From Acinetobacter bouvetii (GTDB taxonomy: Bacteria > Pseudomonadota > Gammaproteobacteria > Pseudomonadales > Moraxellaceae), in the NCBI RefSeq assembly GCF_902753875.1, contig NZ_CADDTS010000032.1, positions 62,001-126,000 of the forward strand: DNA of 64,000 bases, read 5' to 3'. The position numbers and the translations under genes were made by a program. Under the pieces are notes generated by a model, which saw nothing but the letters and a program-made list of their open reading frames with translations, was not told where the DNA came from and did not search any database. The stretch's first letter is position 1; the number at the start of each line of letters is the position of its first letter. This document shows positions 42,201 to 57,200 of the stretch, piece by piece.

Positions 42201-45200
42201 ACTGCCAATTTCACTTAGAACCTGCTGACGTGAACCATCATCCGGGATAACGGCGTTACTGACTTTGGCGGTTTCCTGATTACCCGCAATATCTGTTGCA
42301 ACTGCAAGGAATTCATAATATTTTCCTGCCTGCCCAACAAATAAAGCTTCACCCTCAGCCTGTGTGAGCTGTTTTTTCCAGATTTTAAAATCACCGCCAT
42401 TTTCAGCCACATACAAGGTGACATAACGGATACCGCTTAAATCGTCCTGTGCCGACCAGTTCACTTTATAATGAACCTGGTCTGCAACCGGGCTTTGCTG
42501 AGAAGTTACGTTAAGCACAGTGGTCGGACGATGATTGTCCAGTACATAACTGTAAACCTGACTGTCTACTGGAGGCGTATCATTCAGATAAATTCGGGCC
42601 TGAGTAACAATTTCCTCACCCGATGCCGACGTTTCCAATGATTGAACGGTATAACCGACAAAGCCTTTACTATTTCCATCAATTTTTAATAAAGAATGTA
42701 AATCCAGTTTTGACACTTCACCTGTCGCAGGATCAATCGCCTGAATTAACCAGTTCAATACTTTGTTTTCAGCATCTACACCTGCACTGACTCGAAGAAT
42801 AAAGCCAAGGCTGCAGGTAAAATCAAAATCGCTGGTGAAACTACTGCGGTTCTCTGGAACATGAATATTGATATCGCCAATTTTAATATCAGTCAGACGC
42901 ACGCTATAAGGATCAAGCTGTTCATCAATCTGAGAAACCAGACGAATCTGATTTAAAGCCGCTTCACTGCTATTCTGGAAACTGATTTTATATGGCAACG
43001 CAGTTTCAGCCGGCACATAGGATTTGCCATCTGTATGCGGCATCACCGAAGGTCCCTGTACACGAATCACATCGTTATTCACAGTCGCCATTTGCTGCAA
43101 GTACTGTTTTAGTGCCAGTGCCTGAGCACCTACCGGATTGAAATCTTCATCCAATAGACCAAGTTTACGCAGGTATTCAAGATAGGACTGATCACCCACA
43201 AATACATTAAAGTTAATAAAGTGAGGGTTGCCTTGATTGTTCAACAATAAATCTTCAGCAGTGATATTTTCAGGCACTGGGATTTCTACAAAGACGCCTT
43301 CATCATTGGAGCGCGTTTCGTAATAAGCCACCTTCGCTTTTAATGCCTCAGGATCACCCGCCCACTTAGACGTATCGCCATACCATTGTTGAATCTGTTC
43401 AAAGAATGCCTTGATGCTTGCCTGTGATTTATAACTTTCACCTGCTTTAGACAATAACAGACCTGTTGCCAGATTGGCAGTCAGACTGAGTACATTAATG
43501 TTCTCACGAATGGCCGGTGCTTCATTTTCCGGACGTAATAATCCTGCTTCCTCCAATGCCGCGAGCCAGCCTTGAACCCATTGAGTTTCATCAGCTGCCA
43601 GTGCTTTCAGGTTCATGCTTGCAGATGCATCTTCTACAATGGCATCCCGCATTTTCAGTGCATGCTGCACCTGATCCTGAATGAATTCTGCACGGCTGAT
43701 TGGTGTTGCTGCCGCAGTGATATTGAAACGGAAAGCCAGCGCCATGGCTTCCTGATCAGTCAGGCGCTCTTCTGGATCAAGGAAGCGTGTTGCTAGCCCA
43801 GGTGCAATTTTATTTAAATCATAAATACCATTATCCAGCAGTCCCTGAGTTTTCCACTCAGGATGGATCATGTAAAGCTGCTCTCTCAGCCCTTCAAAAT
43901 CCATTTCAATCCATTCTTTAAGACCTGGATAAGTCTTCAGGCTAAAGGTGAAACCGGTAAAACCAGCAGCATTAAAGTCAAATGCATAACCTGGAGCAAG
44001 GTTAATACCCGCAGTATTCAGTGTGCTGTCCAGACTTGCCCATGGAATATTTTTCAGCTGGCTCTGATCGGTTGGCGTTACACCATATTGCTGAGTATTT
44101 GCCTGATCACCATAGATAATGCCGGCAGGCTGTCCACCCACGTTTGAACCAAAAATCAGGAATGGTAAATTCAGGCCTTCAAGCAAATACTCGTTATAGC
44201 CCATTTCCACCGCACCAATATCAATACGCACATATGGCGTATCCACATTAGTCAAACTTTGCAATGACACACTGTATAAAGAGCTGTTTCCTGGCTCGAC
44301 ACTGTTCACGCCACCCAGACCAATGGTGACATCAGGCTCTATGGCACGCTCAACCAGATAGCGATACGGTTCAGTCACACGGTCGCCATTTGGATTCACT
44401 ACTACAATGTCATACAGACCATGGGGTACTTCACGCAGGTCAAATACCGCACGGATATGCGTTGCATCAATCACCTGCCAGCGTTCTGGTTCAATTTCAA
44501 AGACACCCGGACGGCTTAATTTCACCAGTGCCCCTGCAGCAAACTGCGCACCATAAATATCGACTGTCACCCAGCGATAATCGTCAGTACCTGTTCCACC
44601 CTGATCAGGGGTAACTTTGGTAATAGATAACGGTAAAGTTTCTGCAATGATGGTTGCTGCTGTATTTTTCGCAGAGTTGCTTGATTTAACCAAAATATAA
44701 TAACTACCGGCCTGTGTCGTCGGCACCACTATTTCCTGATCAGGTGAATTTGCCAGTGTATAGGCATAATCGTACTGACCGCTGCCCGGTACCGCTTCAT
44801 AACGGATATACAGTTCGTTTGAACCTTGAAGCGCACTGGAATCCAGACGGACACGCAAGGTTTCCCCAACGCCAACATCGACTTTATATAAATAGCTGTT
44901 ACCACTGCTTAAATTCAGATCCGTGCTGGTATTGAGCAATAATTTTGGCACTGTCACTGCAATGGTAGATGCAGAAGCCATTTCGTTATTTGCTTCATTT
45001 GGAGCAATATTTAGACCTGTTTCGGTATAAATGATATTGCCTTCATAAACTTCATTATAAATATCAGGACGCACGACAATATACCATTGTCCATCCTGAA
45101 TAGCAGGAAGCATCGCTTCCACAGAACCGGTATAAGTTCCCTGCGCGTTTAAACCACCATTGTGAGTATAACGTCCAAGCAGAAGATCCTGCTTGTCCCA

Positions 45201-48200
45201 GACATTGTCACGTGACAGATAGATAGCATCTGACCACTGACCATGTGCCTGATACTCGGACTTATTCTGCACGGTATATTGAACTGTAAGCTTTTCACCT
45301 GTTTTCACCTGACCTGGCATCACGATGTCTGTGACCTGCAAATCGACAGGGTCTGGCTGAATAATCAACAAGGGTTGTAATGCAGTCGTGGCATTGTTTA
45401 GATCATTGTCAAATTCAAATACTTTGCCTGTTGCGCCATCACGATAATAAGCAGGATCTGTAATCACAAAGACATAGTAGGTTCCCTTCATTTCTGTCGG
45501 GATTTGTGCCTGAATTGAGGCGGTATATTCCGCATCTGCAGCTAATCCTGTGCCATGATTGACATAGCCCAGAAGTTTATCCTTGTTCAAGTCAAGCACA
45601 CGGTCTGTCGAGATATAAATCAGGTCAGTCCAGGATTTTTGATCGCCCGGTGTTTTTCCTCCCATGTTTTTAACAACATAGGAAATATCGACTTTCTGTC
45701 CTGAAATCACGCTCAGCGGGCTATTTACCGAAACCACCTGTAAATCAGGTGGGCTGACATAATTAACGTTCAGCTCAATCGATTTTTCATTATTGCCTTC
45801 ATCTTTAAATTCTAAAACAGCACCCTGATCGTATTGACGTACTTTATCAATGGTATCCAATGATTTACGAATTAAAGAAGGAACTGGCTCTTCCCAATCT
45901 TTGGTATAGTTCGTGTCAGCTTTGACAATAATGTTGAATTTTCCACCAATTGCTGATGGAAGGGTAAATGTGACGGACTGGGTATAACTTTGCCCAACTT
46001 TAAGTACGTCCGCTTTACCTTCAGCATTGTAAATCTTGGTTTGCTTGACTCTTGAGAAAACTTCAAACTCACTACCACGATCTACCACTGGATAGTCAGC
46101 CATATCAATATTATCGTCCAGTGACAAATAAATGCCGTCATACCAGGATGAAACTCGGGTATCTCGGGTTCCATTATTGGTCACTGTCCAGGTAACGGTA
46201 ATGGTATCTCCCGCATCCGGAGCCGGATTGGAAACCTGAATATCCTGAATCACCAGATCAGGCTCACGATAAATAATATCCAGTGAAGTCTGATTAATAT
46301 TGTTAGAAACAACACCCTTTTCAAATACGGTGGAGAGATAATGTTCCAATGCACCATCATTTGAACTTGGCCATGATTCGGCTTCAGATGGATAATATAC
46401 TCGGCCTCCCGACCCCATCCGCGCATCACTAATGACATAGATATAATATTTGCCATCATAGCCGGCAGGTACATTGAACTGGCCTGTAGACGTATAGGTC
46501 TGTCCAGACTTCAGCCCTTGAACATTCGAATAAGTCACTGAACCAATCACAGTTGAGTATTCAGGCATATAGTTTGGATATGCACTAATCAGAACATAAT
46601 CAGTCCAGGACTGAGTTCCAGTCCAAACATCTGCACCCTTGTTTTCAACCGTCCAGGAAATATTAACTTTTTCACCTGAATAAACCTGAGAATCGACCAG
46701 TACTTCTTTCACTGCTAGATCGGCTGGGGCATTAATGACCTCAGAAGCAATAGCTAATGCATTATTATCCTTGGCCTTTTCTGTACGCACCTGATTTTTC
46801 TGGTTGAGCAATTGACCTACGTTGGTTTGTACTACCAGATATAGCCCGGAAACAGACGGCGCCAACTCAGCAATACTTTGTTCTACCGTATAGGTTTCGT
46901 TATAGCCCAGTTTTCTGTTCTGGGTAAATTCACCCAGTTTCCATTTAACCTTGGCTTTGCTTAGGTCTGCATTGTCCGCCAGCCAGACTTCATCAGTCCA
47001 TTTACCCTCAAATTCATCTGCACGGTTTTTCACAGTATAGCTGAATTGGTAAGCATTACCGGTTTGCGTCAGTATCGGTGCCTTAACATCAACCACCGTA
47101 AAGTCTGGTGGTGTATAACCCAGAACACTGATTGGTCTTGCCTTGAAATTATTACTATTAAACTGAGATGGGTCATCCAGATTAATGTTGCTGGCAAGCG
47201 TGTCTTCCAGAATCACATCATAAGTGTCACTCCAGACGGTAATATAGTACTGCCCTGAATATGTCCCTTCCGGAATGGTGACAGTGAGATTACCAAGATA
47301 GTCCTCACCAATTTCCAAATGACCACTATGACGTATTTCACCCAGTTTGATATCACCCTTAGATGGACTTGGCTGACGTTTGTCCACCGTTAACCAGATA
47401 CTGTCGACCCAGCTCGTAATACTGCTGTCGTCACCCTGTGTTTTGGCCGAGCCTTTGTTAGTTACTTTATAATCTACTGAGATTTTACTGCCATGAGTCA
47501 CCTGATCAGGGGCAACCACATCGCTGGCAACCAGATCTGCAAATGGAACCGGTTCAACAAATAATTTCTGTACACGGACATTGTTGGTTTCATTTGGATA
47601 TTCATCCACAGAAGATGTCTGATCCGCGACAACAATAATGTACACGTCACCACGGTAACGCAGCGGAATGGTGAAATCTTCAGTCAAGGTAGTATAGCTT
47701 TGCGTCGTTGCCAAAGCTGAACCACTGTTATAACGACCAATTAAAATGTCATCTGAACTGAGTTTTCCATCCAGAGATAAATACACCGAATCTTTCCACT
47801 GGGATGATGTCACCATTGGTCCCATGTTGGATACGGTAAATTTCGCACTGATTTTGCCACCAGCGACGACCGAATCCGGTATTTCTATATCAGTAACTCG
47901 TAAATCTGGACGCGCATTCAAGTCAACACGCAATACATCATCAGAAATCAGGATATTGTTCTGTCTATTGCCAGCCAGTTCATAAATCTGATTGCCTGTA
48001 TTGGTGGTGACTTCCAAACGCCAAGCCCCTTCTAGGCGGGCCGGTAAACGGATTTTTTCCGTGCGAGTATAGGTTTTACCCATCTCCACACCCTGAGTAT
48101 AACTGTAGTTACCCAGCGCAATCGGATTTTTACTGTTATCTATGGAAACCAGCCGTACTGAATCATTCCATACGCCAGTCGCATCCTTCAGACCAATATT

Positions 48201-51200
48201 ACGTACCGTCCAGCTAAATTCGATTTCCTGCCCTTCAAATGCAGATACAGGCAGGACAATATTTTCAACAACCAAATCTGGATAGTCTGCAAGCTGGATA
48301 CTGGTAGAAATACCATTATGGCTATTGTTTTTATCGTAAATAAACTCAAAAACATTATTGCCATAATCGGTAGCCACATTCAGGTAATAAGTACCATTTA
48401 AGCCATCTGGTAATAGAATATTCAGGCTGTGCTCATAAACACCACTTGCAGCCAAATATCCCAGATGTTTCACAGATCCAAGCTGCCATAATTGACCACT
48501 ACCGTCTGCATTACTGCTGAGCCAGATATTGTCCACCCAAGTGTCTTTATCTGTAATGCCGATACCCTTATTGGCAACCGTCCAGGAAATCAGCGTTGAA
48601 GCACCACTGTATAACTGGCCTAAATTTTCCACCTCTACATTGACAATCTGCAAGTCGGCATAAGCCTTTGGCATAACATTGACAGCATGATCCGCTTTGA
48701 GCGTATTGTTATCTTCCAGTCCATTTTCCCAAACCTGTTTCAGGCTGTCTGTTTGTACAAAGACAAATCCATTTCGGGTGAAATTCGGACCAAAACGATA
48801 TTCCACAGATGAGGTATAGGCTTCATCTTTCAGTAATTCTCCATTGCGTACAACCTTGCCTAAAACAATGTCATCTGAATTACCCAGAACATTGTCTGTA
48901 GAATAAATGACGGTATCTGTCCAGGTTGTATTTATGCCTGCACCAGTTCCCATATTAGAAACCGTCCATTCCACTTTGAACATTGCCGGATCGCCAATGG
49001 TCTGCTCAGGAACACGAATATCCGTCACCACTAAATCAGCATATAAAGCTTTGGCAATATCTAAGGACTGAAGTGTAGTATTGTTTGTTTCTGCATCTTT
49101 TTCTGCATTGTTCTTGCTGGCATCCGTCACAATAATCAAACGCCATTTGCCTGATAAATCCAGCGGAAATTTATAATTCAATACAGACGAAACAGATGAC
49201 TGACCCGCAATTACAGTGTGAAGAACTTCGCCAATTTTGATGTCTTTACCATCGACGGCATCATCCAGAGACAGATAGACAATATCTTTCACATTGCCAG
49301 CTTGAGCCTCTCCCTGATTATAGGTAATCCAAGAGATTTCTATTTCCTGACCGCCCTGCAAAATACCTGAGGTTTGGATATTTCCAGTGACCAAATCCGT
49401 ACTCACCATTTGGATTACGGTATTTGCCGTATGGCTCACAAGGTTCAGCTCACGGACATAATTGCGCTCATCTGAAATAACTTCCAAACGCCACTGCCCC
49501 AAAGCAATATTCGGCACAGTAAAGCTGACTTCCTGAACAACTTTCCCACCCTTCACTATATTTCTGTTAAATGACGACGGTGAAAATGACAAAGTATAAG
49601 TTTGGGCAGGATCATTGACATTCACCAAACGCACGCTGTCATACACCAAACCAGTAAAATCAGCTGTTCCAGTATTATTTAACGTATAGGATAATTTAAG
49701 CTGTTGCCCGGATTGCCATTGTGAGAGTACCTGAATGTCAGACACCTGTAGATCTGGAAGTTTTTCACCTTCAAGAGATAATGGCGCAGACGCCACAGTA
49801 TTGTTAGCGGTGTGTTCTGGCTCATAAGCGGCACCATAACTGTCAGTTTTGACGAAAATATAGTATTGCCCCAACACTTTATTCAGAGAGAAATCCAGAT
49901 AGGCTTCATAAGATTCTCCGGTTGCCAGTCCTCCCGCACGGGTCACTGAACCCAGCATGCTTGCTGTTGAATCAAAAACGGATTTGGTAGAGATATAAAC
50001 TGTATCAACCCAGCGGTTAATATCTGTCGTCAAGTTTCCATTATTGCTAACTTTCCAGACTATACGTCCTGATTCATTCACCCCAAGTGCAGCTGGAGAT
50101 GAAATAATTTCCGGCACCAAATCTGTAAAGGTTTTAACAATATTTAGCTTAGCAGAAATAGACTGATTGTTTGCTCGAGTATCAGGTTCCTTAACACTCT
50201 GATTCACATCACTGGTGACCGCTAAGTAATATTGGCCTTCTATACGCGTCGGAATTTTTATCGTGACATTTTGCTGATAATTTTCGCCCGGATTTAATTC
50301 TTTGATCCGATTAAAGCTGGCCAGAATAATATCGTCAGCATTGCCAATAATTGAATCACGGCTCAAGACAATCCGGTCTACCCATTGTCCTTCGGCAGCC
50401 TTGTCACCCAAGTTGGAAACTGTCCATTGAATCTGAGCAGCATTACCTGAACCGATCTCTGTCGGCACAATAATGTTAGATACAGCCAGATCGGCATAAG
50501 TTTTGGCGCTTGAGATAAAGGCTGCTGTCTTGCTGTTATTGGTCTCGGCATTTCCTGAAACATTGACTTCATAAATCACACCTTGGCCGGTAATGTTGCT
50601 GTCGGCAACCACTTCTATGATGAACTGACCAATACCTTCAACACCTTCTGGCATGGTGAAGCTGAAACTGCGGTCGCGTGTTTCACCTGCCAATAATGGC
50701 AATGCAGCATTACCATTAAATGCCACAGCAAAATTCATTACAATCTGACCAGCACTGCCATCTGCATTTTTGGCGCGGATAATAATCCGGTCCTGATAGT
50801 TCTTAGGTGTTGCTACACTGCCTTGATTGACATCCTGCCAGTTCACCGTGACCAGATCACCAGCCTGAATTTGCGATTGCATCAACTGTAAATTCTGAAC
50901 AACCAGATCTGGTCCTGCACTTACGGTAATCCGGGTTTCATTGTCATTTTCCAGTGAACCCTGTGCACTGTATTCCGGAACAGCATTGAGGGCATCGACT
51001 TTAACCTTAATGGCAAATTGCCCAATAGCATGTACATCGGATGGCCAGATAAAGTCAAAGCTACGCTGAATATGACTATTCGCACTCAGGCTTTGTTCAG
51101 TCATCAGGACATCTTTACTGACTACAACCGCTCCCGTGGTGAGATTAATAATTTCAACACGCTCCACCCAGTTGCCCTGAGCCGCTACCTGACCTGAGTT

Positions 51201-54200
51201 TTTAACATTCCAGTTGAGCGTAACGGTTTCACCTGCCTGCCAGTTCAGCGTTGGAGATAACGCCAGCTGTTCCACAGTTAAATTAGGATAATTTCTTAAT
51301 ACGCTGGCGAAGTCTGAGATTGTCTGGTTATCTTTTTTGGTTTCTACTGTTTCTTTTTGATGATTATAAAAATCCGCTTCAACAATGATTTCAAAATCAC
51401 CCGCGCCTAAATTTCCTTCAGGAAGTTTAACTACAGCTGTTCGAATCACTGACTGCTGTGCCAAGATACTGCCTTGTTGCTGTTCAGAATAAGACACCAG
51501 ACTTTCTGCAATAATTTCGCCTGTATCTTTACGTTTAATCAAAATACGGTCGGTAAAATCACCAAATGTACTAATATCACCTGTATTGCTGACCGTCCAT
51601 TGAATCTCTAGCTGACTGCCTGCCTGAATAGCGCCACCATCAACACTCTTCACACTCAGATTTTGTGCAGACAAATTCACTTGAGGTTTATTTTCAGTAT
51701 CAATCACAATAGGATTAGATGGTGCATGCACATACACCGCCATACGGAATGGCAACTCAATATCATTACGGTTTGATTCGTCAAACAAGATACAGTACTG
51801 ACCAGAAACCGTCGCAACAAACTCTGAACCCAGGTTGTTTAGATCATTTCTGGAAATAACTTGTTGACGGCCGTATGGGTCTATCACAATCAGTCTGGTG
51901 GAATAGTTTTGCTTCCACTGCCCATTGTAATAGCCATAGCTTGGTGCAATTAGCTCATCAAAATCGATAAATATACGGTCCCCGGCATTTGCTTCAATCT
52001 GATATGCAAACAGCTCGCCTTCAGGTTTAAGACGGTCTTCAACAATCTGGCCACTGCTCAACTGTTGAACCTGTTTTAAATCTAAAAATTTAAAACCATA
52101 AGCTTGCTGGCTGAACGATGTTGTTTTGACTTTGACCGTATAAATACCTGCGTTAAGCGACAATATCCGGTTATTAATTAAATTGGTTGAGTTGTCGGAA
52201 AAAACGGTGCTGCCATTACGATCAATAATGGTAAATACAACATTTGAATCCGTTGCTGTTAATAAATCAAGCAGTATTGTCGACTTTTCATCTACTTGCA
52301 GACGATATGTCGCTTCCTGATTTGCAGCATTTAAAAGCCCTGATGTTTTGTCATTTAAACGCAACTGAGGAATATTCTGTAAATTGACATTATCAAGCTG
52401 GAACGAAACAGAACCGGAATATTGATAATATTCAGAATTATATCCACTCGTTATATCGTCAAAAACAATATAGTAATGCCCGCTATGTTTCAGGCTGATC
52501 AAAGCACCATCTTGCGAGGAATTCAGGTTGTTGCCGCTAATAATTTGACCGAATTCATTGACAATTCTATAGAGTGGCGTAGTGCCGGATACCTGCCCCA
52601 AACTATTAAACTGTATGGTTTGTCCAGCCTCGGCATAGAATTTAAATACACGATCGGCTGTTGCATTTTTTGAATAATTTAGAGTGGCAGATTGACCCTG
52701 CTGAATCTCTGTAGCCGGGTCAGACAGATTGCTCCATTTGAATTGGATATTTTCTGCATAAGAAGTATTGTTAACTATGTATTTATATACACCAGCTTTT
52801 AAATAATAAGCAGTGTTAAAGCCTATCCCTACCACTCTTGATTGAGCATCCAGCACAGAAACCTGATAATAATTTGAAGAATTATAGGTGGACTGGATTC
52901 GGTCTAAATAATATAGACCGTCAGACTTCACTTCAAAATAAAATTCCTGGAATGAACTGGTATTAATACTGCCAGACCAGTTTTCTGTAGAAGTGATATT
53001 TTCTGGCAGGATAATCTGCTCAGTAAATGGTGTAACTGGACGAATCAATCCGGACTGACGACTTAGAACAACTGTATTATTGCCGGTATATGCATTTTTA
53101 GTATTTATTCCTGTTAGCGGATTATAATTATTATTTTGGTATCCACTTAATCCAATATAATAAACACCTGTTTTTTCTACAGTATAATAATTGGATCCCG
53201 ATTCATCACCATAATATGTGCTGTAAACTGCTCTGCCATCTACATCAAAAATTCGTGTGAGGAAATAATCACTTGTATAAGAAGTAATATTTAAACGCTC
53301 ACCAGCAACCAGCATAATCTGATATAGGTCGACGTCTTTATTGGCATTTGTACCATCACCGATAGTGGTGGTAATTTTAAACTGTGTATCTGTTTTAAAG
53401 TTCAGCTCTTTAGCTGTAGCAAAGGTATCCCCAGCATCATTGCTTGCTGGCTGATTAGCCTTGCTACAGTTCAGCGTAATATTTTGTGCGTCAGTAGTAT
53501 TATTTTTAAGTTCCAGATAATAAATACCGGTTAAAGTCGCATTATGTTGTATAGCACCCGCTGTTCCTGCCACCAACTCATTACCTGAGGCATCTAACAG
53601 ACGGATTTGTCCTGCTTGAGCATCAGAAAGCATTGCATTAAACGTATCACCCTGATTCAATACAAATCTATACATATAAGGCTGATTGATGACAGGCTGA
53701 ATAATCTCCATTTCAGTCTGACCATTTTGCAGGAACAATTCCTGAGCCGTATTTAAGCTCTGACCTGCGTTGTTATACACACCTGTTTGATCAATACGGG
53801 CGTCAAACTGCAATGTAGTTGCCTGATCACTATTGGAATTTACTCTTAATGAATAATGCCCAGCTGCCAGATAAACTCTCGCAGTTCCATTGCTAGATGG
53901 TAGATTGTTATAACTGAAAAGCTGACTGTTATTTTGATTCCATAACGCCAGTGCGAGGCTAGAGTTGCTTGAAGCAATATTTTCAAGAATCAGCCAGCCT
54001 TCTTCAATCATACTAAAGGTATATTCAGCCTGATCAGACCGTTTAGACATAGAAAGATTGACTGTTTGATCAGATTGTAATGGTGCCAAACTATTTAAAA
54101 CAGGAGAAATCTGCGCATTAAATTGTTGTGTAGCCGTCGTGGTCGATCTGGTCGCAACAAGATAAACCTGATCTGTAGTTGCTATGAATGTTGCACTACT

Positions 54201-57200
54201 GTAATGATCATAACCTGAAGATAATATCTGACCATTCTCATCAATGATTTGATAGTAAAGCCCTGTATTGGAGTTGAAATCAAAATTATAGTTTTGTCCA
54301 GACTGGGTATTTAATGCGATAAAAGCAAAATTCTCACCTGCTTTTAGTTCAAAGCCAATATTATCAATACTGCTTACTGCTAACGATTTTGCAATATAGT
54401 CAATTAACTTAAATGAATAAGTTGGTGTAGCTGCTCTCGTACCACTAAATACGAAACGATAACTACCTGCAGCTAAATATTGTACTGAATAAGCATTAGA
54501 AGTAACCACAGTACCATCTTCGCGGATAATACTGAAATTCGTACTGCCCAATACAGCATCCACAATAAATGCTGTCGGTTCATCTAATTTCAGTGTATAT
54601 GTATGAACATCACCACCTTTAGCAATCTGACCTGAAATCTGATCACCAATATTAACAGCTTGTACCTGTTCTACCGGTTTAGTCACCAAAATTGATGCTG
54701 TTCTTGGAATGTTAGATGAATTCCCCCAAACCAGCAAAACATACTGACCTGATTGTTTTAAGGTATATTTTTGTGAATAGTCCCCATTGATATATTGATA
54801 CTCATAAGATGATACAACTCTAGTGCCTGAAGGATCATATAATTCCCAATATATAGTCTGATTACTAGTACCTATATTCCTGAGATCAATAAGCCAGGTT
54901 TCGCCAGCCTGACCACTCAAAGTTTGTACATTTGCCTTTTGGCTATTGTCTGCATTTACGTTTAATAGCTGATCCAGATTGAACTGTGTCGCATTGGCAA
55001 AACTCAGGTCTACAAACTGGAAGTAATAATTGATTTTACTGCTTGAATAATTCAAAACTGTAATTTCATACTCACCAGATTCCAATTCAAAGTATCTATT
55101 TTCACTTAAATAAAAAGTCTGAATATTATTTCGTTCACCTTTCTTTTTAATTGCTAAATAAATATCACCAGATGATCCATTTACTTTAAACAAAGAATCT
55201 TTTTCTATAGTCAAACTATATTTTTGCTGACTGTCATAACCTATCAAGCTACCTGATACCAGTTCATCAACAGCAATATTTAAATTTAATGCTTTCTCAT
55301 TAATTATAAAACTTATATTTCCTGTATAGTTATTGGAATTATAATTAATTGGTTGAATATAATAATAACCAGTTTGATTAACTAAAAAACCATATCCATA
55401 GGCATAATAATTAGCTGTAACTGTTTTTATAGCCAAACCATTTATATCATAAATAACAATCCCGGTATAAGATGCATAATTTTTACTTAAATCATAAAGC
55501 TTGTCTTTATCCAGATATACCTTAAAGAGTTTATCCGGTATTCCATTACTCAATGTTGCAGAAGTCTGGATATTTACATTCAGATCGACAAGCTGACTTA
55601 CTATTGTCGTCTTAAAACTAAATAAATTCGCAGTATCATTTGGCTTATTATTATTGATAACAGTCAGTGTATAAGTATCTGCAGCCAACATGTAAAGACC
55701 ATAATTTGAATTTACAATTTGACCTTTACTGTTTTTAATTTGATAAGTATTGCTCGCACTCGTTAAAGACAGCTGATCAAGCTTTAAAGCTGTCAACTGA
55801 GCTAATGTGAATGTATAGGTTTGCTTTTGCTTTAGCCCGATAAACTGATCATTCACAATCTGATCAAGTTCAATCGCTGTCGGCTGTAACACATCTTTAG
55901 CAATAAAATCGAGTTTGTAATCAACCTGAGTGTTACTTGAATTTTCAACCAATAAAATATACTGATTGCTCAAGCCTTGGTTCGGCAATGCCTGATAAAT
56001 AGACCAGATATTGTCACTAGAAAGTTTCTTCCCATCCTGACTGTATAATGTATATCGTAATGCTGACAAATTCTGCGCTGAGGAAGAATGACGCAACCAA
56101 TACTCAATATTGCTGTTTAACCGCAAGTTAAAGAATTGATAACCGCCATTTGCATTTAAAGTTGCAACAGCATTTCCACCCTGTTCTATATTTTCAAGTT
56201 CTGACTGATTTTGAATAACAAATTGTAGCTTTTTCCCGGCTAATTTATCAGACAATTCAATCTTATATTGTCCAGATTTCAACCAAAATGCTTCAAGTGC
56301 CTGACCAGTTGCCGTATTTAAAGTCCTTGGCATTCCTTCGTAAACAAAACCATCCGAACCTGTAATTTTTAAATACTGATAGGCTAACTCGGCAAAATCA
56401 AAACGAATAAAACCATCTGCAGCCGTACTAAACTCAAATGCAAGCTGATCATTCAGCTCACTTTCATTTATTGTCACCGTCTGATTCAGGCTTATAGCTT
56501 CGCTAATAATGGATTCAGTGACTTTATTTTCCTTAACCACCTTGAACTGAATATTTTCCTGAACTTCAATCCCGGTATTTTTGACTGAAATATAGAAATA
56601 TGGCTGTGTTTTAATTAATTCAATAATCTGTTTTTCATTATTATAATCAGGATAAATTCGCTCACCAGTCTGAGTCCAGAAATCAAATTGCAGATCATAG
56701 TGTTCTGAAATCAGATTAAAAATAAACTGGTTATAATTTTCCGTATATACAGCAAAGTAGTCCTGATACACGCGATAAAGTTTAGTTTCCCCTGCAGCCA
56801 ACTGATCAATTGTCGTATCAACATCTGTAAGCAGATTTACAGTCTGAGATGCCGGTATGACATTGAAAGCCACATGTCCTGTTTGCCATTGCGAATTCAG
56901 TGACAACTTATAAGTACCCGCTGTCAGATAAACCGATGACAGCCCGGCATTAGCTGCATATTCCACACCACGCGCAAGCATAGGCTCTGAACTGAACCAT
57001 TCACCCTGCAGACCAGAACCAACCAATTGCCATTGCAAAGAATCAGAGCCCGAAAATTCAAGGAAATAAGCTCCTGATTTTTCAATTGTTAAAATAATAT
57101 CCTGTTGTTGATATTCAGCAATGAAGTCCAGTTCCTGTACTGTTGTTTCATTAGAACTCACTAAAAGCTGAATTTGCTTTGGTAGTTTTAGAAGAACCAG